Shown: positions 25,601 to 31,239 of the stretch, piece by piece
Layout of the letters: the number at the start of each line of letters is the position of its first letter
Position numbering within the stretch: position 1 is the first letter of the stretch
Assembly (NCBI GenBank): GCA_017447805.1
Contig: JAFSMR010000020.1
Coordinates: 1 to 35,296, forward strand
Direction of reading: 5' to 3'
Length of the DNA: 35,296 nucleotides
Origin: Kiritimatiellia bacterium
GTDB lineage: Bacteria > Verrucomicrobiota > Kiritimatiellia > RFP12 > UBA1067
Made by a program: the position numbers and the translations under genes
The notes under the pieces: generated by a model
What the model was told of the DNA's origin: nothing
The model's input: the letters and a program-made list of their open reading frames with translations, nothing else
Database searches by the model: none

Positions 25601-27654
25601 TTTTCTGCAACAGAAAGCGACGCCAAAGTCCCGGTTGCATTGAGCTTCAACTTTCCTGGACCATTTACAATAACTTTTGATGCCGTTAAATTACTAGCGC
25701 CAGAAAAGACAAGTGTCTTGCCTTCGGCAATATTGAATGTAAGCGAACGAACCGTAATAGCCGAATTGATTGCCAGTGTAGAGGTTGCGGGAGAATCTGA
25801 TGTTACATTTACTACATAGTCTCCATCAGATGCCGCATCAGGGAATATCGCACCAAACACATTGTCTGCGTTTAAAAGCGTGGTGGGGTAAGCTTTGATT
25901 ATCTGTATTGCCGCAATACCCGCACGTGTTTTTGGGGCAGTTTCGCTACGATGAGAGACAACCGTTAGTGTACTGCCAGATACAACATCCGAAAAAAGAA
26001 TATTCTTTCCCTCCTCAAGAGAAAGGGCGGGGGGATTTGCATCTACATCTCCCCAGGCCGTTGTGCCATAATCTAACACGCCTCCTGCATAGGTAAAATT
26101 TTTGTCGTTTATTTTATCATAACCGAACTGACTATACGCAGCAGAATTAAGTGAATCTGTAGAATGATATACAATAACACGATATGCGTCAAATGGGACA
26201 TTTGAAATCGTCACAGTGGGGGTTGCGTAACTTGAATTATGATCATGAACAAAACCGCGACGCAAATCATATGCATCGTAACGAATTGCATTATAAGAGC
26301 CTTGCACATTAGAAACAGTTAAAGAAATTGAAGAATCAATTGGAGCATAGGTAGAACTTCGGTTCAAACAGACTAACCCTGTAGTAGTGCCTGTACCTCC
26401 TAACACATTGTTCCAATATGCTCTTGGGACTTCTTCTATTCCAAGAATCCCAGACAATGTAAGTAATTTTGAATTATTATCATGGTAAAAATTGACACTG
26501 TACGATTTAAAGTCTACTTCGGAAGATTCGTCAATCAAGTATAGCCCTGTATCTGTCTTATCAAAACGGAGTGTGTTGGGGCTTGAAGGAAGAGTGCTAT
26601 TTTCCAAATCGATATCGCCAAATATCCGCCCTCTAATAAGCGGTTGCACTCCACTGGCCCCCACGCTACACGCCGATGCATCAACAGTGAACGAAGCTCC
26701 ATCCGCTATGTAGAGTGGGCCTGCGCCGCCTCCTATTGTTAATGTAGCGCCATTGGATATTGTCAGCTTCGAGTTGGCCTTCTGCACAAATACTGCCGCC
26801 GCTTCCACCGTGCTAGACAAAGTATCGCTAACAGCTAAACTAACTCCCGTATTTGCATCTGAACTCGACAACACAGAAGCTATTTTAGTCATTCCTGTTA
26901 GAGACCAGTATTTTGCATCTATTTCCGTATTGGCGGTACCACGAAGTATTGCCACATACTTTATCTTTGCGTTACTGCTTTCGTTATTCATCAAACGATT
27001 TCCTGATGTCCCACCACCTATTGTAACACCATATAAATAACGTGTTTTATCTCCTTCGGTTGAACATGTATTGTCTGTGTAAGATGATAGATTTCCATCA
27101 ATATAGCTTCGCCAACCCTTAGTTGTCGTCACCGGTGTCGCAAATGTAGCGGCAATATAATGTATTCTACCATCGCTTGGCCATGCAGGAGATGCAACAT
27201 TTGTAAAACCTTTTCCCCAATCCGTAGGTGTTGAATTATACATACAATACAATCTATAATCGCTTACTCCACTATGGAAAGCAAACCAAGAATAGTTATT
27301 CGCGGCTTGCTTGTCATAAGTACTTATCAATGCCTCTACGGATGTTCTGTTTTTGGTGTATTGAATTCCTTCTAAACCAGCAATCGCGACCAAATGTGAA
27401 GACTGATTCTGAGTGGCAAATGTATTATTTGTAACAATAACACCCCCGCCTGTACCATCAAGTATGATATAATCGCTACTGAGCGTATTCCCATTGGGAT
27501 TTATTACATACCCACCACGAGCACCTTCCGTACCGGTAGCAAAATCACCGCACCAAATTGCTACCGGCTTACTCTCTGCCAAAATACTTCTGGTTGCGAA
27601 TAGAACGAATGCCAGCACAATGAATCGTGCCGCTAATCCAATTCCTCTTTTCAT
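19624..27654 (-). CDS. Giant secreted beta-strand-repeat protein with LamG-like domains
   Basis: From ATG 27654 the product has 2676 residues. It has a Sec signal (MKRG, hydrophobic run, cut after ILA near residue 26). The first LamG/concanavalin-like domain spans about 30-245 (GDFATGTEGARGGYVINPNG, then YLYGVTIGGG). A second lies near 760-985 (WHPGSSVTLGDSASAFTFSVYAD). Between and after are many beta-helix strands rich in G, S, T and N, such as GSGAVTVNSNAAGETKGKVV and FTGTLYINA, like autotransporter-associated repeats. The C-terminus, GLWYLVEYDDGTYTEAQQ onward, is a small beta domain. There is no outer-membrane barrel, LPXTG or PEP-CTERM signal, so the surface anchor is unclear. GGGAG lies just before the ATG. 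Adhesin or glycan-binding function is inferred. Confidence 0.85.
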   Translation of the reverse strand: MKRGIGLAARFIVLAFVLFATRSILAESKPVAIWCGDFATGTEGARGGYVINPNGNTLSSDYIILDGTGGGVIVTNNTFATQNQSSHLVAIAGLEGIQYTKNRTSVEALISTYDKQAANNYSWFAFHSGVSDYRLYCMYNSTPTDWGKGFTNVASPAWPSDGRIHYIAATFATPVTTTKGWRSYIDGNLSSYTDNTCSTEGDKTRYLYGVTIGGGTSGNRLMNNESSNAKIKYVAILRGTANTEIDAKYWSLTGMTKIASVLSSSDANTGVSLAVSDTLSSTVEAAAVFVQKANSKLTISNGATLTIGGGAGPLYIADGASFTVDASACSVGASGVQPLIRGRIFGDIDLENSTLPSSPNTLRFDKTDTGLYLIDESSEVDFKSYSVNFYHDNNSKLLTLSGILGIEEVPRAYWNNVLGGTGTTTGLVCLNRSSTYAPIDSSISLTVSNVQGSYNAIRYDAYDLRRGFVHDHNSSYATPTVTISNVPFDAYRVIVYHSTDSLNSAAYSQFGYDKINDKNFTYAGGVLDYGTTAWGDVDANPPALSLEEGKNILFSDVVSGSTLTVVSHRSETAPKTRAGIAAIQIIKAYPTTLLNADNVFGAIFPDAASDGDYVVNVTSDSPATSTLAINSAITVRSLTFNIAEGKTLVFSGASNLTASKVIVNGPGKLKLNATGTLASLSVAENAELGFGDGAALTVTGALRVYSGKTLTLVPDSISGASNVFLTVGSKSGTINCTQPTEEGYSYAFINDATTFKLVRTPTPAFVYDGKPGAANPSGWGISSWSYNNTMNNLRVGPNENYPIVAEVNSSWHPGSSVTLGDSASAFTFSVYADVSQLPSSENNYVIAAIGKGVTTGDKKFVVLYRRGDYVRLGNLSGDSWVGGSTCEIPVASGYHLWTATCKSDGTIHLYRDTGSGVSEHDSKAIGSLEIAASDPGLQIGSVWGTNENFSQGDGLAFAAIRGYDAVLEADNVAKLAESFPATDGATIDFDVKLNKANSTLTAYTISDEDADTTFGVDAGNIVIPANNTVSIAKFHTYTSGSEDGAANTVTINGKLEVKQTDTTIGDDAGKGVVIGYWLKADSGTRTSTVTVPAGGELDASNAYILMPYNAKVQGASLNITGGTVKAKGLYSNSDASVSGIVTLSSGGILEVADIQSGGKAVTKNFGKGTFRVTADKTETRAINFNGEGESNATALDPFGHTLTMEAAALTGSGAVTVNSNAAGETKGKVVFKGATSSFTGTLYINATNKDQIEFSPASAFTGNVRYTAAGALNSDLSGFAGTITFDGENAAGGREFDVRAINLSSATVILANGAVLNATAGQEGSVTVVSGTTLNLYVTDDTYKYDGYIFTGTNDSGAVKYSRPNASEGYDRIDDGTALNGNNLLPYFQIWSASTGTSGTLNTDADWSKGAVPSTERPADSGKTGNAAFKIAAGTTTTINVDENFAFGEIQVLKTGSGEGDTTVIFNSSVADKVLSANILTIGDGINVQVSGNKPLKIENGYIAGGSLLTVNASSTMEMDGVDCSTRVSVVGKLEMKGTSSLSYPTETQNAGNAVSGTLEIVNGTTTLYAGNRGLSGTLTVNTGATLIGMTGDFPNYDDSSTINVYGTLTIGSEALNVRKAWTLKSSNALNLYAGATLNGYGSNIQGILDIYDLTIPVRTNPDNAALDTVTCSGQIRLMGNVTVNVADGITLKMPTKPWHGSNQKVIHKNGLGTFEMCDDNPSSDTMNVLAGQVISTVVPGYNVSIAEGATFTLKDCNWTSGNKFSGEGTLELDADANDRWYYSSSSFAGKVKVIRSGNGYPIVGGNGSEAPVFTAKPEMAFSGIVSLNGCFHNNILPVRDFSGDGEVNFKNAAEGTRTISTKQTKNTAYSGVFKRVAAGSTYCNTALTVYGDDGVVENVYALTLSGVNETSGALLVTNNAKVVFTSTGSWANGPVTVGAGGYLEMTNQTAVSTLTLNDGGTLCVDLANIPTVGALTLPASGMAYIKILNGTLAEDTVLFKATSGVAASDTPLATLDIEGRQSVLKAVLNGDYVEIRYTLARDDDWDTDAATWSADTFDSEETYRDGMDVRFSAITGVSEHTITLDGTRSPKNVTFGSGTTYTITGGTFAPTGTVTLEAGANVVIESVASGTYIVGEGATLSLANATVSSVSGTGTLDIPEGGTITISSINTLDSIAILTGKGTLVLPTANQPGADSALKTLLQKQDAEEKYYWCGTVVLSGGINSVNPNNCGNSGSKVKFLGVSNYLPESNVSVSVETVFENGTGGYAFSIGNGYNTAVTTFDKISGNGTIIDAHNNNNCEHAHVFKDATGFTGSIKKGTQTNATKRFIFSRSGSTTDASSGNITVQSDGYAVLGDGNEWSPGSSIVVNGTVEFKGAGIFSKGVTFGDGAVIKFDDLGTGENRKQLSISGAVSLPSGGSSAIVKVALDEDVVLPERGSLTLASWSSIASGIVFRFEDSSYDIRWSLVKGDDGLVMRENPRITADEDDSLAGFVFGNIAAVYDTPYDSVTVPEDVASSVNTIQLLGIRNRTIEINGVAANAVLLIGLNEDGSFSGAVSSGAYTSVKGDSKTTISLNAPSIPAAGVTVGGDTIPPISFASDSEGETVRFGVSGYAGLWYLVEYDDGTYTEAQQATSDGGLLLEAPLPATGSRIYKVHVGGCKAAMPVNVSEELEAGE

Positions 27655-27702
27655 AACTCCCACCTCTCTCTTTCTCTCTCTTGAAAGCTCCCCCCTCTTT
27701 TC

Positions 27703-27861
27703 CGGAGGTGGTGCGGAGCAATAGGACACCTCCTCCGATGCTTCGAGTGAGGTGCGTAGGATTGACCTTTAACAGATACACCGAAGGAGGCGAAACTGCA
27801 CGGACTGGCAGCGTCCCTTCTAATGCGTCTGTTGGGTGATAGTTTCCTACGCTTTCACTCG
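27703..27861 (-). ncRNA. Structured 5' leader RNA of the giant gene
   Basis: On the minus strand this part of the leader folds into nested helices: CGAGTGA with TCACTCG (27855-27861 / 27744-27750), GCGTAGGA with TCCTACGC (27845-27852 / 27754-27761), and AACAGA with TCTGTT (27828-27833 / 27771-27776). A closed hairpin CTGC...GCAG sits at 27796-27811. A second stem-loop, CGGAGG-A-GGTG with CACC-A-CCTCCG (27703-27737), follows nearer the gene. The helices are perfect except for one mismatch in the last. It does not match the riboswitch consensus sequences I know (SAM, c-di-GMP, cobalamin, TPP, glycine), though I cannot run a covariance search. It may be a cis-regulator; an independent small RNA is also possible. 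Confidence 0.6.
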
Positions 27862-27964
27862 ACGCGACCCACCGCGTTTCGGGCACTAGCTTGGCACCCT
27901 ACTTAAGCGTGGGAAATCTGACCCGCAATTTGCGAACCGATGCTCGCCTATCGCAGATGATGGT

Positions 27965-27994
27965 ATTATATCATTTTTCCCGCCTCCTGCGCAA
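27965..27994 (-). promoter_or_regulatory. Promoter of the giant gene and its leader
   Basis: On the minus strand TTGCGC (27989-27994), an 18-base spacer and TATAAT (27965-27970). Transcription would start near 27958, giving a leader of about 300 nt before ATG 27654 that includes the structured segment. Confidence 0.7.
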
Positions 27995-27999
27995 GGGGG

Positions 28000-28314
28000 T
28001 AAATCGAAAAAATTTCAAAAATCCCCATTTTCGCATAATTATCAATCCTCTGATATCTAAAACACATAATCACGCGCCCTTCCCCGCGCCCTCGCGCGAT
28101 GAACACGGGACACGGGACAGAGTTGGAGTTGGAGATTTATGAACCATGTAGAACAGGTAGAAACATGTAGATATTTCGCTGTAGCGAAATATTACGATAC
28201 TACTACATGCCCTACATGATCTTCATGGTTAACATTGACTAGTTCGAGTTACGAGTTGGAGTTGGAGAGTTGAGATAGCCGTGGAGATGTGGAGAGTTTT
28301 TAGTTGGGGCTTCA
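28000..28314. other. Non-coding stretch of short repeated words
   Basis: No gene is supported here. The stretch holds ACACGGGAC twice, AGTTGGAGTTGGAG words, and the reversed form of the CTACATGTTCTAC words found at 18.0 and 19.2 kb. A perfect 10-bp hairpin ATATTTCGCT-GT-AGCGAAATAT lies at 28171-28192. It leads into the 91-bp inverted repeat. Confidence 0.6.
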
Positions 28315-28405
28315 AGTTGGAGTTGGAGAGGTTAATGAAAACAACTTGAACAACTTGGAACAATTTTCATAAGTTGTTATATGTTGTTTATGTTGTTTCC
28401 TTCCG
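28315..28405 (-). repeat. 91-bp dispersed repeat, copy 2, inverted
   Basis: It is the exact reverse complement of 16292-16382. Looser similarity continues to about 28465 (CTCAGCGTCTCAGCGG, the reverse of the CGCTGAGG run near 16240). With copy 1 it brackets hipBA, the PIN module and the giant gene. Confidence 0.9.
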
Positions 28406-28488
28406 ACGGCGACGGGGCGGCACGCCCTACCGAAGAACCTCAGCGTCTCAGCGGCTCTGCGTTAAACAAAATCATTCCTCTCGCGGCC

Positions 28489-28656
28489 GCGAAAGTGTCG
28501 CCAGAAAAGTGGCGAAGGTTTCGCCTGAGCGCGAAAGTGTCGCCACAAAAGTGGCGGAAGGTTCGCCTGAGCGCCAAAGTGCCGCCAGAAAAGTGGCGGA
28601 GGTTTCGCCTGTGCGCGAAAGTCCCGCCACAAAAGTGGCGGAGGTTTCGCCTGAGT
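28489..28656. repeat. Tandem array, four units of 42 bp
   Basis: Units start at 28489, 28531, 28573 and 28615. Each reads roughly GCGAAAGT-GYCGCCA, AAAAGTGGCG, then GGTTTCGCCTGAGC, with a CGCCAC/GTGGCG hairpin inside. Copies differ by a few bases each. The length keeps a frame open on both strands, but the translated text is a simple 14-residue repeat with no start signal, so I do not call a gene. Confidence 0.85.
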
Positions 28657-28687
28657 GTGGATAGGTCATGGGATAGTGGCCAGGGCT

Positions 28688-28719
28688 AGGTACTATGGAG
28701 GTCGGACCCCATAGTACCT
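28688..28719 (+). terminator. Strong hairpin with short T-run
   Basis: AGGTACTATGG (28688-28698) and CCATAGTACCT (28709-28719) form a perfect 11-bp stem with a ten-base loop, followed by CTTTTG. It resembles a terminator, yet no plus-strand gene precedes it. It sits between the two 42-bp arrays and may instead be a recombination or binding site. Confidence 0.4.
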
Positions 28720-28760
28720 CTTTTGATTTGCCATAATCAATTTCGAAGGTGGCAAAACTA

Positions 28761-28928
28761 GTGCTCGTTTCGTCACGCTCAGTTTTAATTCCGACCGTGC
28801 AAGCGCTTGTTTTGTCGCGCTCAGTTTTAATTCCGACCGTGCAAGCGCTTGTTTTGCCTCGTTTGATTTCAATTATGAGAAAACAAGCACTTGTTTTGCG
28901 ATATTTAGTTTTGATTATCGAAAAGCAA
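28761..28928. repeat. Second tandem array, four units of 42 bp
   Basis: Units start at 28761, 28803, 28845 and 28887. The first two are nearly the same (CGCTCAGTTTTAATTCCGAC, then CGTGCAA); the last two have diverged but keep the GCRCTTGTTTTG opening and exact length. The sequence differs from the array at 28489 though the period is equal. No ribosome site or convincing protein. Confidence 0.85.
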
Positions 28929-29223
28929 ATGGTTGCCCAAACCCGCGCCACCCGTGTACCAACCAACCCGGCGGCTCGGCCGCTTGCGCTCCCTTCGGGA
29001 CTCGGGCTTCGCCCTCGGGCAACCTGACGCCTTCGGCGCAGGCGAATTTCGGGGCGGCCGCCCTACCTCCTACAAACAAAATTAACAATTCCATTCTACG
29101 ACTACAACTAGATACTCCAACTAAAAACTCTCCCCTTCTCCACCTCTACACGGCCAACAAAACCAAAACGGTCGCAACAAGCGCGACCCTCCCCGGCGGC
29201 CGAGGGGCGGCGCGCCCTGTATC
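28929..29223. other. GC-palindrome and word-repeat gap before the split secreted gene
   Basis: No gene is supported. The first half holds small GC hairpins (such as CGGGCTTCGCCCTCGGG and GCCTTCGGCGC). The second half repeats the AATTAACAATTCCA, ACTCCAACT and CCACCTCTACACGGCCAAC words also seen at 18.1 kb. It lies downstream of the minus-strand gene that ends at 29224; no clear T-run terminator is seen. Confidence 0.5.
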
Positions 29224-31134
29224 TTACTTCTTTATCACCAGCGACTGCATGAACGCGTTCATTCGCGTTATCGATTCGAGTATGCCTTCGTCATCTGTCG
29301 CGAGCTTTATTTCTTCACGCCATTTGGGCGGCTCTATCTTGTGGCGTGCGATTTTATCGTAAACGGTATATACCTTCATGAAATTTTCTTTCGCTTTCGT
29401 GAGCCTCGTTATTTCCCTCTCGTCCGCCGCGTTGAATTTGTAGCCCGGCCGGCTCATCTTTATCCGCAAATCGTCGAGCCGCGTATCGATCGCCGGGAAG
29501 AGTTTAGTCGACATATCCTTCGCGGTGCCTCTGCAAGCTTCGAGGACCATCGCGAGTTTCGGGAACTTCTTATTGGACATCATTTCTGACGCTTTGAAAA
29601 GAGTTACATCCATCATCTGCTCCGCGTCCGCGCGCGAAGTTGTGTTCAGTATCTCGCGCATTACATCCCTCTTTGACGTATCGCCCAAAATCGCCTTGGA
29701 GGGATATGCCTCTGAGTGTTTCGAAGTCGTCACCTGCATCCAGGCCATATTCGTTTCGTGGCCGGTCGTCTGCTTGTAAGCTTTTGCGAGACATTCGTTG
29801 GCATCCTGCTGAAACTCGAGAAGACTTACTTTCTTGCCGTTTCTCGTTATTTCAACAGATTCGTCGACAAGCGCGAAATCGGCGTCCATACCGGTCGATT
29901 TACCCGATTTATCGTTTCTTATTGACTTTATCTTATGAAACTTGTAGCCTTTGGCGTTCATCTCTTTGTAGTATCTTACTTTCGTGACGCCGTAAATCCT
30001 TTTTAGTTCGCCGTTGAACTGCTGTGCGACGACCTGCATGCGAGTATCGTTCTTCAAAATCAATTTCGCTTCTGGATGTTCGTTTATCTTCGCAGTCGCC
30101 TCTACGAGTTCCGCGCGGAGCTTGCCGATTTCTTCGTCGGTCATTTTGGTCTCGTCGAGGTTTTGGAGTTTATCGTATTTCTTTTTGAAATCCTTCACTA
30201 ACTCGCGGCCCTCCTTGCGGAAGCGAATGTACTCCAATTCTTCTTCGGTCGGTCCTTCGGATTTTGCGCTTTTGAAATTCTTTCCTTTCATGAAGAGCTT
30301 CAGCTGATTGAAACCTCCTTGGGCGGCAGCTTTGCCCTCTTTATAGAGAACACGTATATCTTTATTGAAATCTATGTGCTTGCGCGCCCACGGGATTCCT
30401 ATATGGAAGCCTACCGTCGCGCCCATCTGCAAGGCCATTCCCTTCAAGCCACCGGATTGATAACCCTCCACGGCGCCCATCGCGAGGTCGACAGGATACG
30501 AATAGAATCTCACATAATTTTCCACAGCGCCTTGGGCGCCCTTCTCGCTATAACCGCCCGCGACAGTATTCAAAAGCATAAGATCTTTCATCATCACCGC
30601 CGATTCGGGACTAGATGCGCCTAGGGTTCCTATGAACAGCAAAACGGAAGCGCCCACCTTCGTGACTTCGGCGTTGTATAGCCGCTCGCTTGCGTTGATT
30701 TCCTCTTCTAGCGCGAGCGCCTGGGCTTTCTCGGCGTTGCCGAGATTTATCCCTTGGATTTTCTTCGCGAACTCTCTCCACTCCTTTTCGCTCGCGGCGT
30801 TCGCGGGGGGCATCTTACCATAAAGCTTTACCGCCTTTTCGTAAGTCGAAACGGCAGCTTTTTCTTCATTGTATTTCGCAAGCCTCAAATACGCGCCGCG
30901 ACTCTTCGCTTCGTCCTGCTCGGCGAGCCTGATGATTGCGCGGCGCGTATCGGCCTGCAATTGCTTTACTCGCTTACCGGCTTCGGCCATCTTGAGGGAT
31001 GTTTCGATGTTCTTCTTCGAGCATAGCTCGTCGAATTGGCTGCGCGATCTATGATACACCCCCGTTTGCTCGCCTACCATCAAATCGTTCTCGCGCACGA
31101 GTTCATCTTGCATGCCGATTAGAGTATAGGCCAT
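29224..31134 (-). CDS. 3' part of a split large secreted protein
   Basis: This 636-codon frame begins inside a duplicated 52-bp block with MAYTLIGMQDELV and has no convincing ribosome site. The same six residues end the upstream frame, so it is best read as the 3' half of the gene starting at 33827. Its first 130 residues are helical. A glycine-rich hydrophobic region follows near 160-260 (ASVLLFIGTLGA, then GALKGM-like GGLKGMALQMGATVGF). A charged coil comes next, then a C-terminal domain with GMDADFALVDESVEI and LLEFQQDANECLAKAY. I do not recognise a family. The hydrophobic middle followed by a compact C-terminal domain recalls toxin translocation layouts, but this is inference. It may be untranslated while the duplication persists. 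Confidence 0.6.
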   Translation of the reverse strand: MAYTLIGMQDELVRENDLMVGEQTGVYHRSRSQFDELCSKKNIETSLKMAEAGKRVKQLQADTRRAIIRLAEQDEAKSRGAYLRLAKYNEEKAAVSTYEKAVKLYGKMPPANAASEKEWREFAKKIQGINLGNAEKAQALALEEEINASERLYNAEVTKVGASVLLFIGTLGASSPESAVMMKDLMLLNTVAGGYSEKGAQGAVENYVRFYSYPVDLAMGAVEGYQSGGLKGMALQMGATVGFHIGIPWARKHIDFNKDIRVLYKEGKAAAQGGFNQLKLFMKGKNFKSAKSEGPTEEELEYIRFRKEGRELVKDFKKKYDKLQNLDETKMTDEEIGKLRAELVEATAKINEHPEAKLILKNDTRMQVVAQQFNGELKRIYGVTKVRYYKEMNAKGYKFHKIKSIRNDKSGKSTGMDADFALVDESVEITRNGKKVSLLEFQQDANECLAKAYKQTTGHETNMAWMQVTTSKHSEAYPSKAILGDTSKRDVMREILNTTSRADAEQMMDVTLFKASEMMSNKKFPKLAMVLEACRGTAKDMSTKLFPAIDTRLDDLRIKMSRPGYKFNAADEREITRLTKAKENFMKVYTVYDKIARHKIEPPKWREEIKLATDDEGILESITRMNAFMQSLVIKK

Positions 31135-31239
31135 CTGCTCGTAGCGCCCGACCGATTCGTTATACTCTGAACGCGGCGATCTTCTTAGATTAGAGTATAG
31201 GCCATCTGCTCGTAGCGCCCGACCGATTCGTTATACTCT
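31117..31239. repeat. 71-bp tandem duplication splitting a gene
   Basis: A 52-bp block at 31117-31168 is repeated exactly at 31188-31239, with 19 bp between (31169-31187). The repeat period, 71 bp, is not a multiple of three. On the minus strand the spacer supplies a TAA just after the upstream copy, ending the 5' frame. With one period removed the frame runs straight from ...MAYTLI into GMQDELV..., giving one protein of about 1510 residues. Confidence 0.95.

Noticed and set aside
27703..27861. Known riboswitch (c-di-GMP, cobalamin, SAM) in the leader
   Set aside because: The conserved core sequences of these classes are not present; only the overall style of nested helices is similar.
27569..27886. 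A 105-codon frame over the leader of the giant gene
   Set aside because: It overlaps the signal peptide of the giant protein in another frame and covers the paired helices; no ribosome site. The region is better read as RNA structure.
28489..28928. Possible CRISPR arrays
   Set aside because: The 42-bp units follow each other directly with no unique spacers, the number of units is four in each array, and no cas gene is near.
28374..28966. Long open frames through the 42-bp arrays on both strands
   Set aside because: They arise because 42 is a multiple of three. They lack ribosome sites and the translation is simple repetition.
29224..31134. Independent gene starting at MAYTLIGM
   Set aside because: The start lies inside the exact duplication and lacks a ribosome site; the frame joins perfectly to the upstream gene when one repeat is removed. 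It is kept as a CDS but labelled as a 3' part.
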